DNA of 64,000 nt from Campylobacter ureolyticus (GTDB lineage Bacteria > Campylobacterota > Campylobacteria > Campylobacterales > Campylobacteraceae): assembly GCF_013372225.1 (NCBI RefSeq), contig NZ_CP053832.1:434001-498000 (forward strand), given 5' to 3'. The notes under the pieces are model-generated. The model had not been told where the DNA came from. It saw nothing but the letters and a program-made list of their open reading frames with translations, and did no database searches. Positions 44,593-53,952 of the stretch are shown here, one piece after another (position 1 is the stretch's first letter; each line of letters starts with the position of its first letter). The translations under genes were made by a program, and so were the position numbers.

Positions 44593-44602
44593 GGAGTAGT
44601 TT

Positions 44603-45211
44603 ATGTCAAATACAAGAATGAAATTTTTATGTGACTTGGATAGGTGCATTGATTGTCATGGCTGCACGGTTGCGTGCGATAGTGGGCATGAGTTACCTCT
44701 TGATGTAAGAAGAAGAAGAGTTTATACTTTTAATGAAGGTGTTGTTGGTAAGGAGTATTCAGTTTCAATTGCTTGTATGCACTGCACTGATGCTCCTTGT
44801 GCGCAAGTTTGTCCAGTAAATTGTTTTTATATAAGAGATGATGGGATAGTTTTACACGACAAAGATACTTGCATAGCTTGTGGATATTGCTTATATGCAT
44901 GTCCTTATGGAGCACCACAATTTCCTAGAAATGAAACTAAATTTTTACCAAAAGGTGTTATGGATAAATGCACTATGTGTGCTGGAGGACCTGAAAAAAC
45001 CCATAGTGATGATGAGTTTCATAAATATGGTCAAAACCGTATAGCAGAGGGCAAAGTTCCACTTTGTGCTGCTATGTGCTCTACAAAAGCACTTTTGGTT
45101 GGAGATAAAAAAGTTGTTGATAAAATCTATAACGACAGAGTTGAGCTTAGAGGTTATAATACGGGATTTTTAGGAACATTGGATGAATATCCTGGAAATT
45201 CTTGGAAATAA
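44603..45211 (+). CDS. fdhB: Formate dehydrogenase iron-sulfur subunit
   Basis: This is a 202-residue ferredoxin-like subunit that passes electrons from FdhA to the cytochrome. Four cysteine clusters are visible: CIDCHGCTVAC near residue 12, CMHCTDAPCAQVCP near 58, CIACGYCLYACP near 91, and CTMCAGG with CAAMC later. It has no signal and would be exported together with FdhA. It lies 10 bases after fdhA. Confidence 0.94.
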   Translation: MSNTRMKFLCDLDRCIDCHGCTVACDSGHELPLDVRRRRVYTFNEGVVGKEYSVSIACMHCTDAPCAQVCPVNCFYIRDDGIVLHDKDTCIACGYCLYACPYGAPQFPRNETKFLPKGVMDKCTMCAGGPEKTHSDDEFHKYGQNRIAEGKVPLCAAMCSTKALLVGDKKVVDKIYNDRVELRGYNTGFLGTLDEYPGNSWK

Positions 45212-45250
45212 TTAGTTTTTTTACAGAAAGTAAAATTTAGATTTATATTG

Positions 45251-45256
45251 TATAAT
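45251..45256 (+). promoter_or_regulatory. Possible internal promoter before fdhC
   Basis: TATAAT preceded by TTG lies 34 bases before the fdhC start, in the only sizeable gap (78 bases) of the fdh operon. It could give separate expression of fdhC, fdhD and modE. Confidence 0.4.
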
Positions 45257-45289
45257 AGTTAAATTTAATGTTTTTTAAAAGGTATAAAG

Positions 45290-46252
45290 ATGAGAAAAAT
45301 TTTTATTTTGCTTTGCTCTTTTGCTGGGCTTTTTGCATATAATGAAGAATTTAAAAAAGCAATTCAATATGATAGTAGTGTTTGGGGAAAAGCTAGGGTT
45401 GAAAATATAGATGCTTATTACAACCATCCTTTTGCTGAATGGTTTGTTTGGCTTCAAAGTAGTGGTTTTTTTGCAAATTTAGCTTTATTTGCAATAATTG
45501 CTGTCTTAGTCGCTTTTGTTGGGCACTATGCTATCGTAGGGCCAAAGTCATTTTCACACGATCATGGTAAGGTTTATGCTTTTAATGTTATAGAAAGACT
45601 TACTCATGCAGTTGCGGCACTTTCTTGGGTTATCCTTGTTCCGACTGGTATTATTATGATGTTTGGAGAAGAATTTGGTGGAGGATTTTTTGTAAGATTA
45701 TGTAAAAATTTACATGGAATAGCTACTATTTTGTTCGCTATAGTTTTACCATATATGTTCTTTAAGTGGCTTTTTAGAATGCTTCCTGCAACTTACGATG
45801 CTAGATGGGCTATTATGGTAGGTGGATATCTATCAAAGAATAAAAAACCAATTCCAGCAGGTAAATTCAATCTTGGACAAAAAGCTTGGTTTTGGGTTTG
45901 TATGGGTGGTGGATTTATCATGGTTATAACAGGGGCTTTGATGTATTTTTTAGATACACAAATTCCTGTAGCAAATGGTGCGTTTTTAGGAATGACACAA
46001 ATAGATATTTTAAGATTAAGCGCTATCATCCATAATATTTTAGGTGCAGCATGTGCTGTATTTTTGCTTGTTCATATTTATATGGCAGTATTTTGTATAA
46101 AAGGCTCAATCCATGCTATTATAAATGGATATAAAGAAGAAGAAGAAGTTTATATACTTCATCATTATTGGTATCAAGAACTTCTTAGAAAAGGTAAAAT
46201 TAAACCTTCTATTTTTGAAAAAGAATATACAAATTTAAAGCCAGTTAAATAA
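45290..46252 (+). CDS. fdhC: Formate dehydrogenase cytochrome b subunit
   Basis: This is a 320-residue membrane subunit that hands electrons to menaquinone. A signal-like N-terminus (MRKIFILLCSFAGLFAYNEE) and an extra membrane segment precede the four-helix cytochrome b core. Candidate haem ligands are the histidines in IERLTHAVAALSW, CKNLHGIATI, AIIHNILGA and FLLVHIYMA. The C-terminus is cytoplasmic. fdhD begins directly after its stop codon. Confidence 0.93.
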   Translation: MRKIFILLCSFAGLFAYNEEFKKAIQYDSSVWGKARVENIDAYYNHPFAEWFVWLQSSGFFANLALFAIIAVLVAFVGHYAIVGPKSFSHDHGKVYAFNVIERLTHAVAALSWVILVPTGIIMMFGEEFGGGFFVRLCKNLHGIATILFAIVLPYMFFKWLFRMLPATYDARWAIMVGGYLSKNKKPIPAGKFNLGQKAWFWVCMGGGFIMVITGALMYFLDTQIPVANGAFLGMTQIDILRLSAIIHNILGAACAVFLLVHIYMAVFCIKGSIHAIINGYKEEEEVYILHHYWYQELLRKGKIKPSIFEKEYTNLKPVK

Positions 46253-47041
46253 ATGAACCCTATTGCTAATACTAAAATCATCAAAATTAAATCTTTTGAA
46301 AAGTTTGATTTTGATGATACCTTGGTAAGAGAAGTTAGGCTTAATATTTTTTTAAATGAGAAAAAAGTCATTTCATTAATGGCAACACCAACTGATGAAA
46401 AAGCCTTAGCCGTTGGGTATTTAATAAGTGAAAATTTAATAAATTCGCTTAATGAAATTTTAGATATTAAAATTGATAAAGATAGCGAATTTGAAGTAAA
46501 TATTAAATTTAAAATTTTAAACCCAAATGATACAAATATAGAAAATTTACAAAAAAACTCATCTATAATAAGTGGTTGTGGAAGTGCAAAAACTGCAAAT
46601 TCATTTTTGGATATGAAAGGTGAGGTTATAAAAAACTCTTCAGTTTTTAGTTCAAGTTTAATTTTATCAAGAATGAGTACTTTTTATACAGAGTGCGATT
46701 TATACGAAAAAACAGGTTGTGTTCATACTGCAAAACTTTTTATAAATGATAGTGAGTTTTATATAGGTGAAGATATCGCTCAGCATAACACCATAGATAA
46801 GGCCGTTGGCAAAGCTATTTTAAATAAAGCAAATTTAGAAAATTCGTTTTTAATGGTAAGTGGAAGATTAAGTTCAGAAATGGTTGCAAAGGCTATAATG
46901 CATAAAATTCCACTTCTTGTTTCTAGAACTGCTGCCACATATTTAGGAGTAGTGCTGGCTAGAAAATTTGATCTTACACTTTGTGGTTTTGCAAGAGGAA
47001 ATTCTATGAATGTTTATAGTTTTGAAAAAAGGATAATTTAA
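46253..47041 (+). CDS. fdhD: Sulfurtransferase FdhD
   Basis: This 262-residue protein moves sulfur from a cysteine desulfurase to the molybdenum cofactor and is needed for formate dehydrogenase activity. Motifs are LMATPTDEKALAVGYLISE, ISGCGSAK with the loop cysteine (one Cys rather than the CxxC of E. coli), TGCVHTAKLF and IAQHNTIDKAVGKAI. ATG 46253 touches the fdhC stop. modE follows after 6 bases. Confidence 0.93.
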   Translation: MNPIANTKIIKIKSFEKFDFDDTLVREVRLNIFLNEKKVISLMATPTDEKALAVGYLISENLINSLNEILDIKIDKDSEFEVNIKFKILNPNDTNIENLQKNSSIISGCGSAKTANSFLDMKGEVIKNSSVFSSSLILSRMSTFYTECDLYEKTGCVHTAKLFINDSEFYIGEDIAQHNTIDKAVGKAILNKANLENSFLMVSGRLSSEMVAKAIMHKIPLLVSRTAATYLGVVLARKFDLTLCGFARGNSMNVYSFEKRII

Positions 47042-47047
47042 AAATTT

Positions 47048-47761
47048 ATGGAAGAGTTTATTTTAAAACTAGCAAATGAAGATAAAAAGTTAAGCTGTGC
47101 AGCTGCTTTTAAAATAGCTAAAGAGCTAGATATTGATATATCAGAAGTTGGAAAAAAAGCCGATGAAATGGGTATAAAAATTTCTAATTGTGAGCTTGGA
47201 CAATTTGGTAAATTTAAACATGATATCCCAAATGATGATGTAGAAATTTTTTTAAAAATAAAACCTTTTTTAGATGAAAAAAATAGAATTAACTGCATAG
47301 ATGCAAGAAATATAGCTAAACAAACAAAAGGATTTAAAGCTATAAGAGGTGTTTTAAAAAGTCATAAAATAGATGTTAAATATTGTAAATTAGGTTGTTT
47401 TAAAGAAAAGAAAGGAAAAAAAGTGGTTGTAAAAACTAAAATTTGGATAGAAAATAGTGATGGAGAACTTCTGTTTGGTAAGGGTAAAACCGAGGTTTTA
47501 GATGTTATTGATCAAACTGGTAGCATAAAAAAAGCTGCAGAATTGTTAGATATGAATTATAAAAAATGTTGGAATCATCTAAAAATTTTAGAAAAAAACT
47601 TTGACAATGAGCTTTTTGAGACAAAACCAGGTGGTGGAAAAGGAGCAGGAACTTCGCTAAAACCAAAAGCTCATGAACTTATGAAAGCTTATAAGCAACT
47701 ACAAGCAGATATAGAGGAATTTTCTAATAAAAGATTTAAAGAGCTTTTTTTAAATAAATAA
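47048..47761 (+). CDS. modE: ModE-like winged-helix regulator with duplicated N-terminal unit
   Basis: This is a 237-residue regulator. Residues about 125-235 form a ModE/LysR-type winged helix (TEVLDVIDQTGSIKKAAELL, NYKKCWNHLKILEKN, GGGKGAGTSLKPKAHEL). ModE proteins sense molybdate or tungstate, but the molybdate-binding C-terminal domain is absent. Instead the N-terminal half holds two related units. In each, a Cys near the start (LSCAAAFKIAK, INCIDARNIAK) and a Cys about 30 residues later (ISNCELGQFGKF, VKYCKLGCF) are spaced alike. The position after fdhD matches Cj1507c. It probably controls molybdenum or formate genes. Confidence 0.85.
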   Translation: MEEFILKLANEDKKLSCAAAFKIAKELDIDISEVGKKADEMGIKISNCELGQFGKFKHDIPNDDVEIFLKIKPFLDEKNRINCIDARNIAKQTKGFKAIRGVLKSHKIDVKYCKLGCFKEKKGKKVVVKTKIWIENSDGELLFGKGKTEVLDVIDQTGSIKKAAELLDMNYKKCWNHLKILEKNFDNELFETKPGGGKGAGTSLKPKAHELMKAYKQLQADIEEFSNKRFKELFLNK

Positions 47762-47834
47762 AACTTAACAAAGATTTGATATAATTAACCTTAGCTTTGA
47801 GTTCAAAGAAAACTTTATATAAAAAGGAAAAATT

Positions 47835-48431
47835 ATGAAAATTGATTGTAGAAATTTAGAGTGTCCAACTCCTTTAATCAAAACAAAAGAGGCGTTAGAA
47901 AGCCTTAAAATAGGTGAAAGTTTAGAAATTTTAGTAAATAGCATTCCTCCAAGAGAAAATATCAAAAGATTTTTAAACACAAATGAGCTTAGCTGTGAAA
48001 TAAGTGAAAAAAATGGCGAAACTTTGATAAAAACCATAAAAATAAAAAATCTAATCTCGCCATCAACCGATGGTTATAACTGCGAGATTTTACCTCAAAA
48101 AAGAAAAAAAGTTATATTTTTAAACGAAGATAGAACTGGAAGTGGCGAGGTTGGCAAAAATTTATTAAGCAAATTTTTGGGTGCTATTTTAAATTTAGAC
48201 AATAAGCCAGTTGCTATAATTTGTGTAAATAATGCTGTTTTTATGACTACAGATAGATCACATGTTAGCTATCAAGTTCTTAAAAAACTAGAAGAAAATA
48301 AAATTAAAATTTATAGTTGTGGAAGTTGTCTTGAGGCTTATAAATTAGTTGATAAGTTAAGCATCGGCGAGATTACAAATGCCTACGAAATAATGCAAAT
48401 GTTAAGCGAATTTGAAGTGATAAAGCTTTGA
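47835..48431 (+). CDS. yedF: Selenium metabolism protein YedF (TusA-DsrE type)
   Basis: This is a 198-residue fusion of a TusA-like domain (residues 1-75, CRNLECPTPLIKTKEAL with the conserved CPxP) and a DsrE-like domain (residues about 90-198, with IYSCGSCLEAYKL). This build is found next to selD and is thought to take part in delivery of selenium. A TATAAT at 47780-47785 and AAAGGAAA before ATG 47835 give it its own promoter. Its stop overlaps the selD start (TTGA). Confidence 0.92.
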   Translation: MKIDCRNLECPTPLIKTKEALESLKIGESLEILVNSIPPRENIKRFLNTNELSCEISEKNGETLIKTIKIKNLISPSTDGYNCEILPQKRKKVIFLNEDRTGSGEVGKNLLSKFLGAILNLDNKPVAIICVNNAVFMTTDRSHVSYQVLKKLEENKIKIYSCGSCLEAYKLVDKLSIGEITNAYEIMQMLSEFEVIKL

Positions 48432-49447
48432 AATATAGAAATTTTAATTTGACAAAATTTGTAAAAGCTGCTGGTTGAGCCGCTAAAATAGACCCGGCGG
48501 GTCTTAACAAAAGTTTAGAGGGCATAGTGGAAAAAAGCAAGTTTTTACTATCAAATACGACGAATAATGAAGATGCGAGTGTTTTTAAACTAACAGATGA
48601 TATAGCCATTGTACAAACGCTTGATTTTATAACGCCTGTTGTTGATGATCCATTTGTTTTTGGCGAGATTGCAGCTGCGAATTCTTTAAGTGATATTTTT
48701 GCTATGGGAGCAAAGCCACTAAATGCACTAAATATAGTAGGTTTTGATAGTTGTCATTTTTCAAGTGAAATTTTAGCTGAAATTTTAGCTGGCGGAAAGA
48801 GCAAAGTTATTGAATGCGGTGCAGAGATTGTTGGTGGACATAGTATAGAGACACCTGAGATGTATTATGGCTTAAGTGTTACTGGCAAGGTCCATCCAAA
48901 TAAATTTTGGAGCAACAATACCTCTAAAATAGGAGATTTGCTAATCCTAACCAAGCCTCTTGGAATGGGAATTTTGAGCACTGCAATTAAAGGCGATATG
49001 TTAAATTTAGATGAGATAAAAGAGGGTATTTTTCACATGACTCAGCTAAATTTTTATGCTCTAAATGCCCTAAAAGGCTTAAAAGTAAATGCTTGTACCG
49101 ATGTTACTGGTTTTGGGCTTTTAGGACACGCAAGTGAAATGCTTAATAATGAAATTTCCATTTCATTTTATAAAGATAAAATTCCTATTTTAAACGAAGC
49201 CATAAAGTGTGCAAATTTAGGTTTAATTCCTGGTGGAGCTTATAGAAATTTAGAATTTATTAAGAATTTTACAAATACCAAGCCTGATATAGTGTTTTGT
49301 GATCCACAAACAAGTGGCGGACTTTTGATAGCAGTTAGCCAAAAAGATGCTCGAATAGCTTTAACAAATTTAAAAAATGCAGGTTATGAAAACTCTCAAG
49401 TCATTGGTGAAGCAGTCCCTAAAAAAGAGTTTGATATATATATTTAA
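48428..49447 (+). CDS. selD: Selenophosphate synthase, selenocysteine-containing
   Basis: This 339-residue enzyme makes selenophosphate, the selenium donor for selenocysteine. The gene starts at TTG 48428, overlapping yedF by 4 bases. Codon 17 is TGA (48476-48478) in KAAG-U-AAKIDPAGL, where selenocysteine replaces the catalytic cysteine. A shorter frame from ATG 48527 would lose the active site. A SECIS hairpin follows the TGA. Later motifs are DFITPVVDDPFVFGEIAAAN, GGHSIETPEMYYGLSVTG, TDVTGFGLLGHASEM and DPQTSGGLL. The enzyme thus needs its own product to be made. Confidence 0.95.
48476..48504 (+). promoter_or_regulatory. UGA selenocysteine codon and SECIS hairpin of selD
   Basis: The in-frame TGA is at 48476-48478. 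Eleven bases later AGACC (48490-48494) pairs with GGTCT (48500-48504) around the loop CGGCG. The GC-rich stem with an apical GG stands out in this AT-rich genome and fits a bacterial SECIS. Confidence 0.82.
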
Positions 49448-49522
49448 TTGATAAAATTTTTAAATTTATATGCTTTTTATTTAAAATAAAATATAATTAA
49501 GTTACGAAAAAAAGGATATATT

Positions 49523-51181
49523 ATGAAAAAAGTATTAGTAGCAATTTTATTTATAATTTTAGTTTTAGCAGGTGTTTTTTGGATAATAAGCTCAAAAACA
49601 ACCGATAAAATGGTTGATGAATATATAAGTAGCTTTAACATGAATATGCCAAAAGAATTAGATGTTAAACACTCTTATACAAAAGAAGCTGGGGTTTTGC
49701 ATATCGTAAGTGATATAAACTATACAAAAGAGTTTTTAAATAAAGAGTTTTTAAATATATTTGATGATGATTTTATCGTAAGAATTAAAGTTGATATTCA
49801 AAATTCAGTTTTAAATTTAATCAAAGGATATGAAGCTAGTGGAACAATGGAAGCACTTAGCTATCAAGATGAGGTTAAAAAGCTTTTTAATTCAACGAAG
49901 TTTTTGAAATTTACACTTAAAGGTGATAAAAACTCTTTACATAATGGAAAATTTATTTTAAATGAGATAAATTTTAAAGATGATGATGGAAGAATTCATG
50001 CAAGTGAGTTTGTTTTAAATATGAATTTTAAAAAAAATCTTTTAAAATCCTTAACTCTTACTCAAAAAGGTTCAAGTCTTAACACGGATGAAATTTTTGC
50101 AAGTTATGATGAATTGTTTTTTGAATACAACTATGATAAACCATTTGATATAGATGAAATTCTAACTCACATAGCAAATTCAAACTCAAATAGTTCTATT
50201 AAAAATTTAAAAATAAAATTTGATGATTTTGATTTTTTTGTAGCAAACATATCTCAAGAAGATAAAATAAATGATAACAATACTAAAAAATTTGAGTTTA
50301 ATTCTATTTTAAATGCAAATGGAATTCAGATAAAATTTAATGATGAGCGTTTGCCAGTTGATAAATTTGGATATAGCATTACGCTTGAAAATATCGATAA
50401 AAGTTTTATAGATGAGGTTTTAAAAGCTGATTTTACTAAATTAAGCGATGATGAAATAGAAAAATTTGGGCTTGAGTTTTTAGCACAAAATCCTAAAATT
50501 TCAATAAATAATTTCGGCTTTAATGATAGCGACGGTAAAAATTTTAATTTAAATTTAAAAGCTGGACTTGAAAATTTTGATGAAAGCAAGCTTTTGAATA
50601 TTTTAAATTATGCTTTTTTAAATGGCGATTTAAAAGTATCTAAGAAATATTTTGAGCTATTTTTTGATGATTTAATGACAAAAGAAGAGATGTTTAAAGA
50701 TGCTATCGTGGCAAGTGGAATTTTAAAAGATGAAAAAGATAGTTTTGTAACTAACTTTGTTTATGATAAATCAAAACTCGATATTATCGTAAATGACAAT
50801 GTTAGTTTAATGGGGCTTTTTTTGGGTTTTCCACTTGGCTCGCTAGAAGTAGATGAAGATGACTTTAAGCAAAGTGTTTTAAATTTAAAAACTTTAGTTT
50901 TTGATATTGCTGCCTTTTATACATCCCAGGCTAAATTTGCAGATGAAATTTCATATATGACAAATGTTAAAGTTGATGAAATTTCAAACTCTGGGGCCTT
51001 TTTAAAAGTTAAAGGTAAGAAATGTATAAAAATTTCTACAAAAGATAATAGTATTTTAGAAGTTTCAAGAGGCGATGATAAAGATGATGAAACTTGCATT
51101 GATTTTTATAAACTAGATGAAGCAAAAGAGCTTATAAAAGAGTATGATTTTACTAAAGAAATTGGATATGAATTTTATTAA
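49523..51181 (+). CDS. Large membrane-anchored protein, DUF945/YdgA-like
   Basis: This 552-residue protein has an N-terminal membrane anchor (residues 4-24, MKKVLVAILFIILVLAGVFW) and a long extracytoplasmic domain of alternating strands and short helices. The build resembles DUF945/YdgA-type envelope proteins, but I see no decisive motif. Two cysteines lie near the C-terminus (GKKCIK and DETCIDFYKL) and could form a disulfide. It follows selD by 75 bases, with a TATAAT near 49490 and AAAGGA before ATG 49523, so it is probably separate. The function is unknown. Confidence 0.65.
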   Translation: MKKVLVAILFIILVLAGVFWIISSKTTDKMVDEYISSFNMNMPKELDVKHSYTKEAGVLHIVSDINYTKEFLNKEFLNIFDDDFIVRIKVDIQNSVLNLIKGYEASGTMEALSYQDEVKKLFNSTKFLKFTLKGDKNSLHNGKFILNEINFKDDDGRIHASEFVLNMNFKKNLLKSLTLTQKGSSLNTDEIFASYDELFFEYNYDKPFDIDEILTHIANSNSNSSIKNLKIKFDDFDFFVANISQEDKINDNNTKKFEFNSILNANGIQIKFNDERLPVDKFGYSITLENIDKSFIDEVLKADFTKLSDDEIEKFGLEFLAQNPKISINNFGFNDSDGKNFNLNLKAGLENFDESKLLNILNYAFLNGDLKVSKKYFELFFDDLMTKEEMFKDAIVASGILKDEKDSFVTNFVYDKSKLDIIVNDNVSLMGLFLGFPLGSLEVDEDDFKQSVLNLKTLVFDIAAFYTSQAKFADEISYMTNVKVDEISNSGAFLKVKGKKCIKISTKDNSILEVSRGDDKDDETCIDFYKLDEAKELIKEYDFTKEIGYEFY

Positions 51182-51533
51182 ACTTGCATAGAAATTTTTA
51201 AATTTTAGATAAGTTTTGAAAAGTATGTTTAAATGGTTTTAATGACTTCCATAAGTTTTTTGCCTATATGGGTAAGGTTTTAGCTTAGGATGATAAAACT
51301 AAATTATTGTTATAAAAAAGTCTGTTTTTTAATTTTGCTTATCGTTTTTTCATAATAAGCATATAAAAAATTTATAATTTGCATGGGGTTTAAAATATAA
51401 AATTATACAATATATTTTTACATATACATATAGTTGCCAATATATAGTTTTTGTGATTGGTAGCATAAATAAAATCATTATGGAAATTGAGATAAAATTT
51501 TAAACTTTAAAATAAAATAATTAAATTATATTA
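51182..51533. other. Gene-poor AT-rich gap before the dcu gene
   Basis: About 350 bases between convergent genes contain no intact gene. A less AT-rich stretch at about 51230-51300 can be read as short peptide fragments on either strand but is broken by stops. It could be a decayed gene remnant; I cannot name it. Confidence 0.35.
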
Positions 51534-51561
51534 TTTAATCCCCATTATTTTGGGGATTAAA
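51534..51561 (-). terminator. Hairpin downstream of the dcu gene
   Basis: A 10-bp stem (TTTAATCCCC / GGGGATTAAA) with an 8-base loop ends one base before the stop codon of the minus-strand transporter gene. The T run is short, so it is a moderate terminator. Confidence 0.65.
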
Positions 51562-51562
51562 A

Positions 51563-52951
51563 TTATAGATATCCAAACATATGGGCAAAAATATAGCCAA
51601 AGATAGAAGATGTAATAACTCCAGTTAGACCTGGGATTATAAAGCTATGATTTATAACAAATTTGCCAATATGAGTAGTTTCGCTTCTATCAAACTGAAT
51701 AGCTGCAAGATCGCTTGGATAAGTTGGAAGTATATAGTATCCATAGCAAGCTGGTGCAAAAGCTATGATAACTCCAAGTGGAACACCTATACTTATGGCA
51801 AGTGGAACAAAAGCACTAAGTGCGGCTGCTTGTGAGTTTACAAATTTAGAAATTAATAAAAGCATAACTGCATATGTCCAAGGATGCTCCATAACTACAG
51901 CTCCTAAGGTCTCTTTTAGCATAGCCATATGGCTTGCAAACATAGTATCAGCCATCCAAGATATTCCAAAAACGGCAACCATTGCTACCATACCTGATCT
52001 AAAAATGTCATTTTTGCTTATTTTACTTGCATCAACTTTACAAAATATTAAAATGATTGAACCTGCAAGAAGCATAAAAATTTGAATAGTATCAGTCATG
52101 CTCATAGGTTTCAAAACACCTTTTGCATTTGTAAAGGCAGGTCGAAGCTCGCTAAAATATCCAACTATCGCAACTATAGCTATAGCAGTTAAAAATATCC
52201 ACATTGCCGCCCACTTTGTTTTTGATAGTTTTTGATCTAAAAGTGTGGCGTTGTTTCCATAAACATAATTCTTAAATTCAGGATTTTTTAGCTTTTCTTG
52301 AAAAATTGGATCTTTATCAAGATCTTTTCCTCTAAACATACTAAATATACCAACAGCCAAAACTCCTATGTAGGTTGCTGGAATTGTTATTTTAAGTAAG
52401 TCTGTATAACCGTTAAAACTTGCTAGTGGGTGAGATGAGTCAAGCATAAAAGCAGTCAAAGTTACTACAGCAACAGAAACCGGACTTGCTATGATGCCCA
52501 TTTGGCATGCGATAGTGCTTGCAGCCATCGGTCTTTCTGGTCTAATGCCGTTTTTTATGGCGATGTCATAAATGATCGGCAAAACTGTATAAACAACATG
52601 TCCTGTTCCACAAAGAACAGTCAATGTGCAGGTTACAAAAGGTGCCAAAATACTTACATATTTTGGATTTTTGCGAAGAATTTTTTCAGCAATTTGAAGC
52701 ATAACATCAAGACCACCACTTGCTTGAAGTGTAGCACTTGCAACAACAACTGCTAAGATAGTAAGCATTACAGAAATTGCTGGTTTTCCAGGAGCTACCC
52801 CAAAACCATAAACTAAAACTATAAGCCCTATGCCTCCTAGCATACCAAGAGCAACCCCGCCTTTTTTAGCTCCATAGAAAAGACAAATCAAAACTATTAA
52901 AAGCTGTATAAAAAACTGAGTGCTTTCATTTAGATTCATTAAAAAATCCAT
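51563..52951 (-). CDS. dcuB: Anaerobic C4-dicarboxylate antiporter (DcuA/DcuB family)
   Basis: This is a 462-residue inner-membrane transporter with about 10-12 hydrophobic segments. Dcu proteins exchange fumarate, malate or aspartate for succinate during anaerobic fumarate respiration. Supporting stretches are [61 protein letters not shown] and [22 protein letters not shown]. DcuA and DcuB are hard to separate by eye; I lean to DcuB. It is divergent from the fumarase operon, so the two may share control. Confidence 0.9.
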   Translation of the reverse strand: MDFLMNLNESTQFFIQLLIVLICLFYGAKKGGVALGMLGGIGLIVLVYGFGVAPGKPAISVMLTILAVVVASATLQASGGLDVMLQIAEKILRKNPKYVSILAPFVTCTLTVLCGTGHVVYTVLPIIYDIAIKNGIRPERPMAASTIACQMGIIASPVSVAVVTLTAFMLDSSHPLASFNGYTDLLKITIPATYIGVLAVGIFSMFRGKDLDKDPIFQEKLKNPEFKNYVYGNNATLLDQKLSKTKWAAMWIFLTAIAIVAIVGYFSELRPAFTNAKGVLKPMSMTDTIQIFMLLAGSIILIFCKVDASKISKNDIFRSGMVAMVAVFGISWMADTMFASHMAMLKETLGAVVMEHPWTYAVMLLLISKFVNSQAAALSAFVPLAISIGVPLGVIIAFAPACYGYYILPTYPSDLAAIQFDRSETTHIGKFVINHSFIIPGLTGVITSSIFGYIFAHMFGYL

Positions 52952-53059
52952 AAATACTCCTTTTTAGAGTGAAATAATTTGCGAAATTATACTAATTAAA
53001 TTATTAAAAAAACTTTATATATTAAAAATTATTTAAACTTTTATTAAAATAAATATATG

Positions 53060-53065
53060 TATAAT
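53060..53065 (+). promoter_or_regulatory. -10 element of the fumarase operon
   Basis: ATGTATAATAA with TATAAT at 53060-53065 lies about 32 bases before the fumarase alpha start. AAAGGTGAG is the ribosome binding site. Confidence 0.5.
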
Positions 53066-53097
53066 AAACAAATTTTTAATTTTAAAAAGGTGAGAAT

Positions 53098-53943
53098 ATG
53101 AAAGTAGTCAACTATAATGATATAGTGGAGAATATTTCTAAACTCTGCAAGCAGGCTTGTTGTGTTGTAGCGCCGGACCTAAAACAAGCTTTTAAAAAAG
53201 CAGAAGAAGATGAGAAATCGCCACTTGGTAAGAGTATAATAGGCACAATTCTAGAAAATGCCGATATAGCTGAAGCAACTGGCATTCCATTGTGCCAAGA
53301 TACAGGAATGAGCGTTGTGTTTGTTGAGATTGGACAAGATGTAAGAATAGAAGGTGGCTATATAGAAGATGCCATAAATGAGGGCGTTGCCAAGGGATAT
53401 ACAGAAAATTATCTTAGAAAATCAGTTGTAAATGATCCAATTTATGAGCGAAAAAATACCAAAAACAATACTCCTGCAGTAATACACACAAGAATTGTAA
53501 AGGGCGATGTTTTTAAAGTAAGGCTTGCACCAAAAGGCTTTGGAAGTGAAAATAAAAGCATATTAAAGATGTTGGTTCCAGCTGATGGACTTGAGGGCGT
53601 TAAAAAGGTATTTTTAGAAGCTGTTGAACTTGCTGGGCCAAATGCCTGTCCTCCTATGGTAATTGGTGTTGGAATTGGTGGCACTATGGAAAAAGCAGCT
53701 TTAATGGCAAAATATGCAGCCGCAAGAGATGTGGATAGTAAAAATGAAGATTTAAGATATGCAAAGCTTGAAGATGAGCTTTTAGAATTAGCTAGCAAAA
53801 CAGGCGTTGGACCGCAAGGACTTGGTGGAACTAAAACAGCTGTTAAAGTAAATGTAGAGTGGTATCCAACTCACATAGCAGGACTTCCAGTGGCTATTAA
53901 TATAAATTGTCACGCTGCAAGACATGCTGATTTTGAACTTTAA
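53098..53943 (+). CDS. Class I fumarate hydratase, alpha subunit
   Basis: This 281-residue subunit of the oxygen-sensitive [4Fe-4S] fumarase interconverts fumarate and malate. Three cysteines expected to ligate the cluster are seen: GIPLCQDTGMSV near residue 66, GPNACPPMVIGVGIGG near 182, and INCHAARHADF near the C-terminus. It is half the length of one-piece FumA because the beta part is a separate gene 9 bases downstream. L-tartrate dehydratase has the same build, but the dicarboxylate setting favours fumarase. Confidence 0.92.
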   Translation: MKVVNYNDIVENISKLCKQACCVVAPDLKQAFKKAEEDEKSPLGKSIIGTILENADIAEATGIPLCQDTGMSVVFVEIGQDVRIEGGYIEDAINEGVAKGYTENYLRKSVVNDPIYERKNTKNNTPAVIHTRIVKGDVFKVRLAPKGFGSENKSILKMLVPADGLEGVKKVFLEAVELAGPNACPPMVIGVGIGGTMEKAALMAKYAAARDVDSKNEDLRYAKLEDELLELASKTGVGPQGLGGTKTAVKVNVEWYPTHIAGLPVAININCHAARHADFEL

Positions 53944-53952
53944 GGAGATAAA

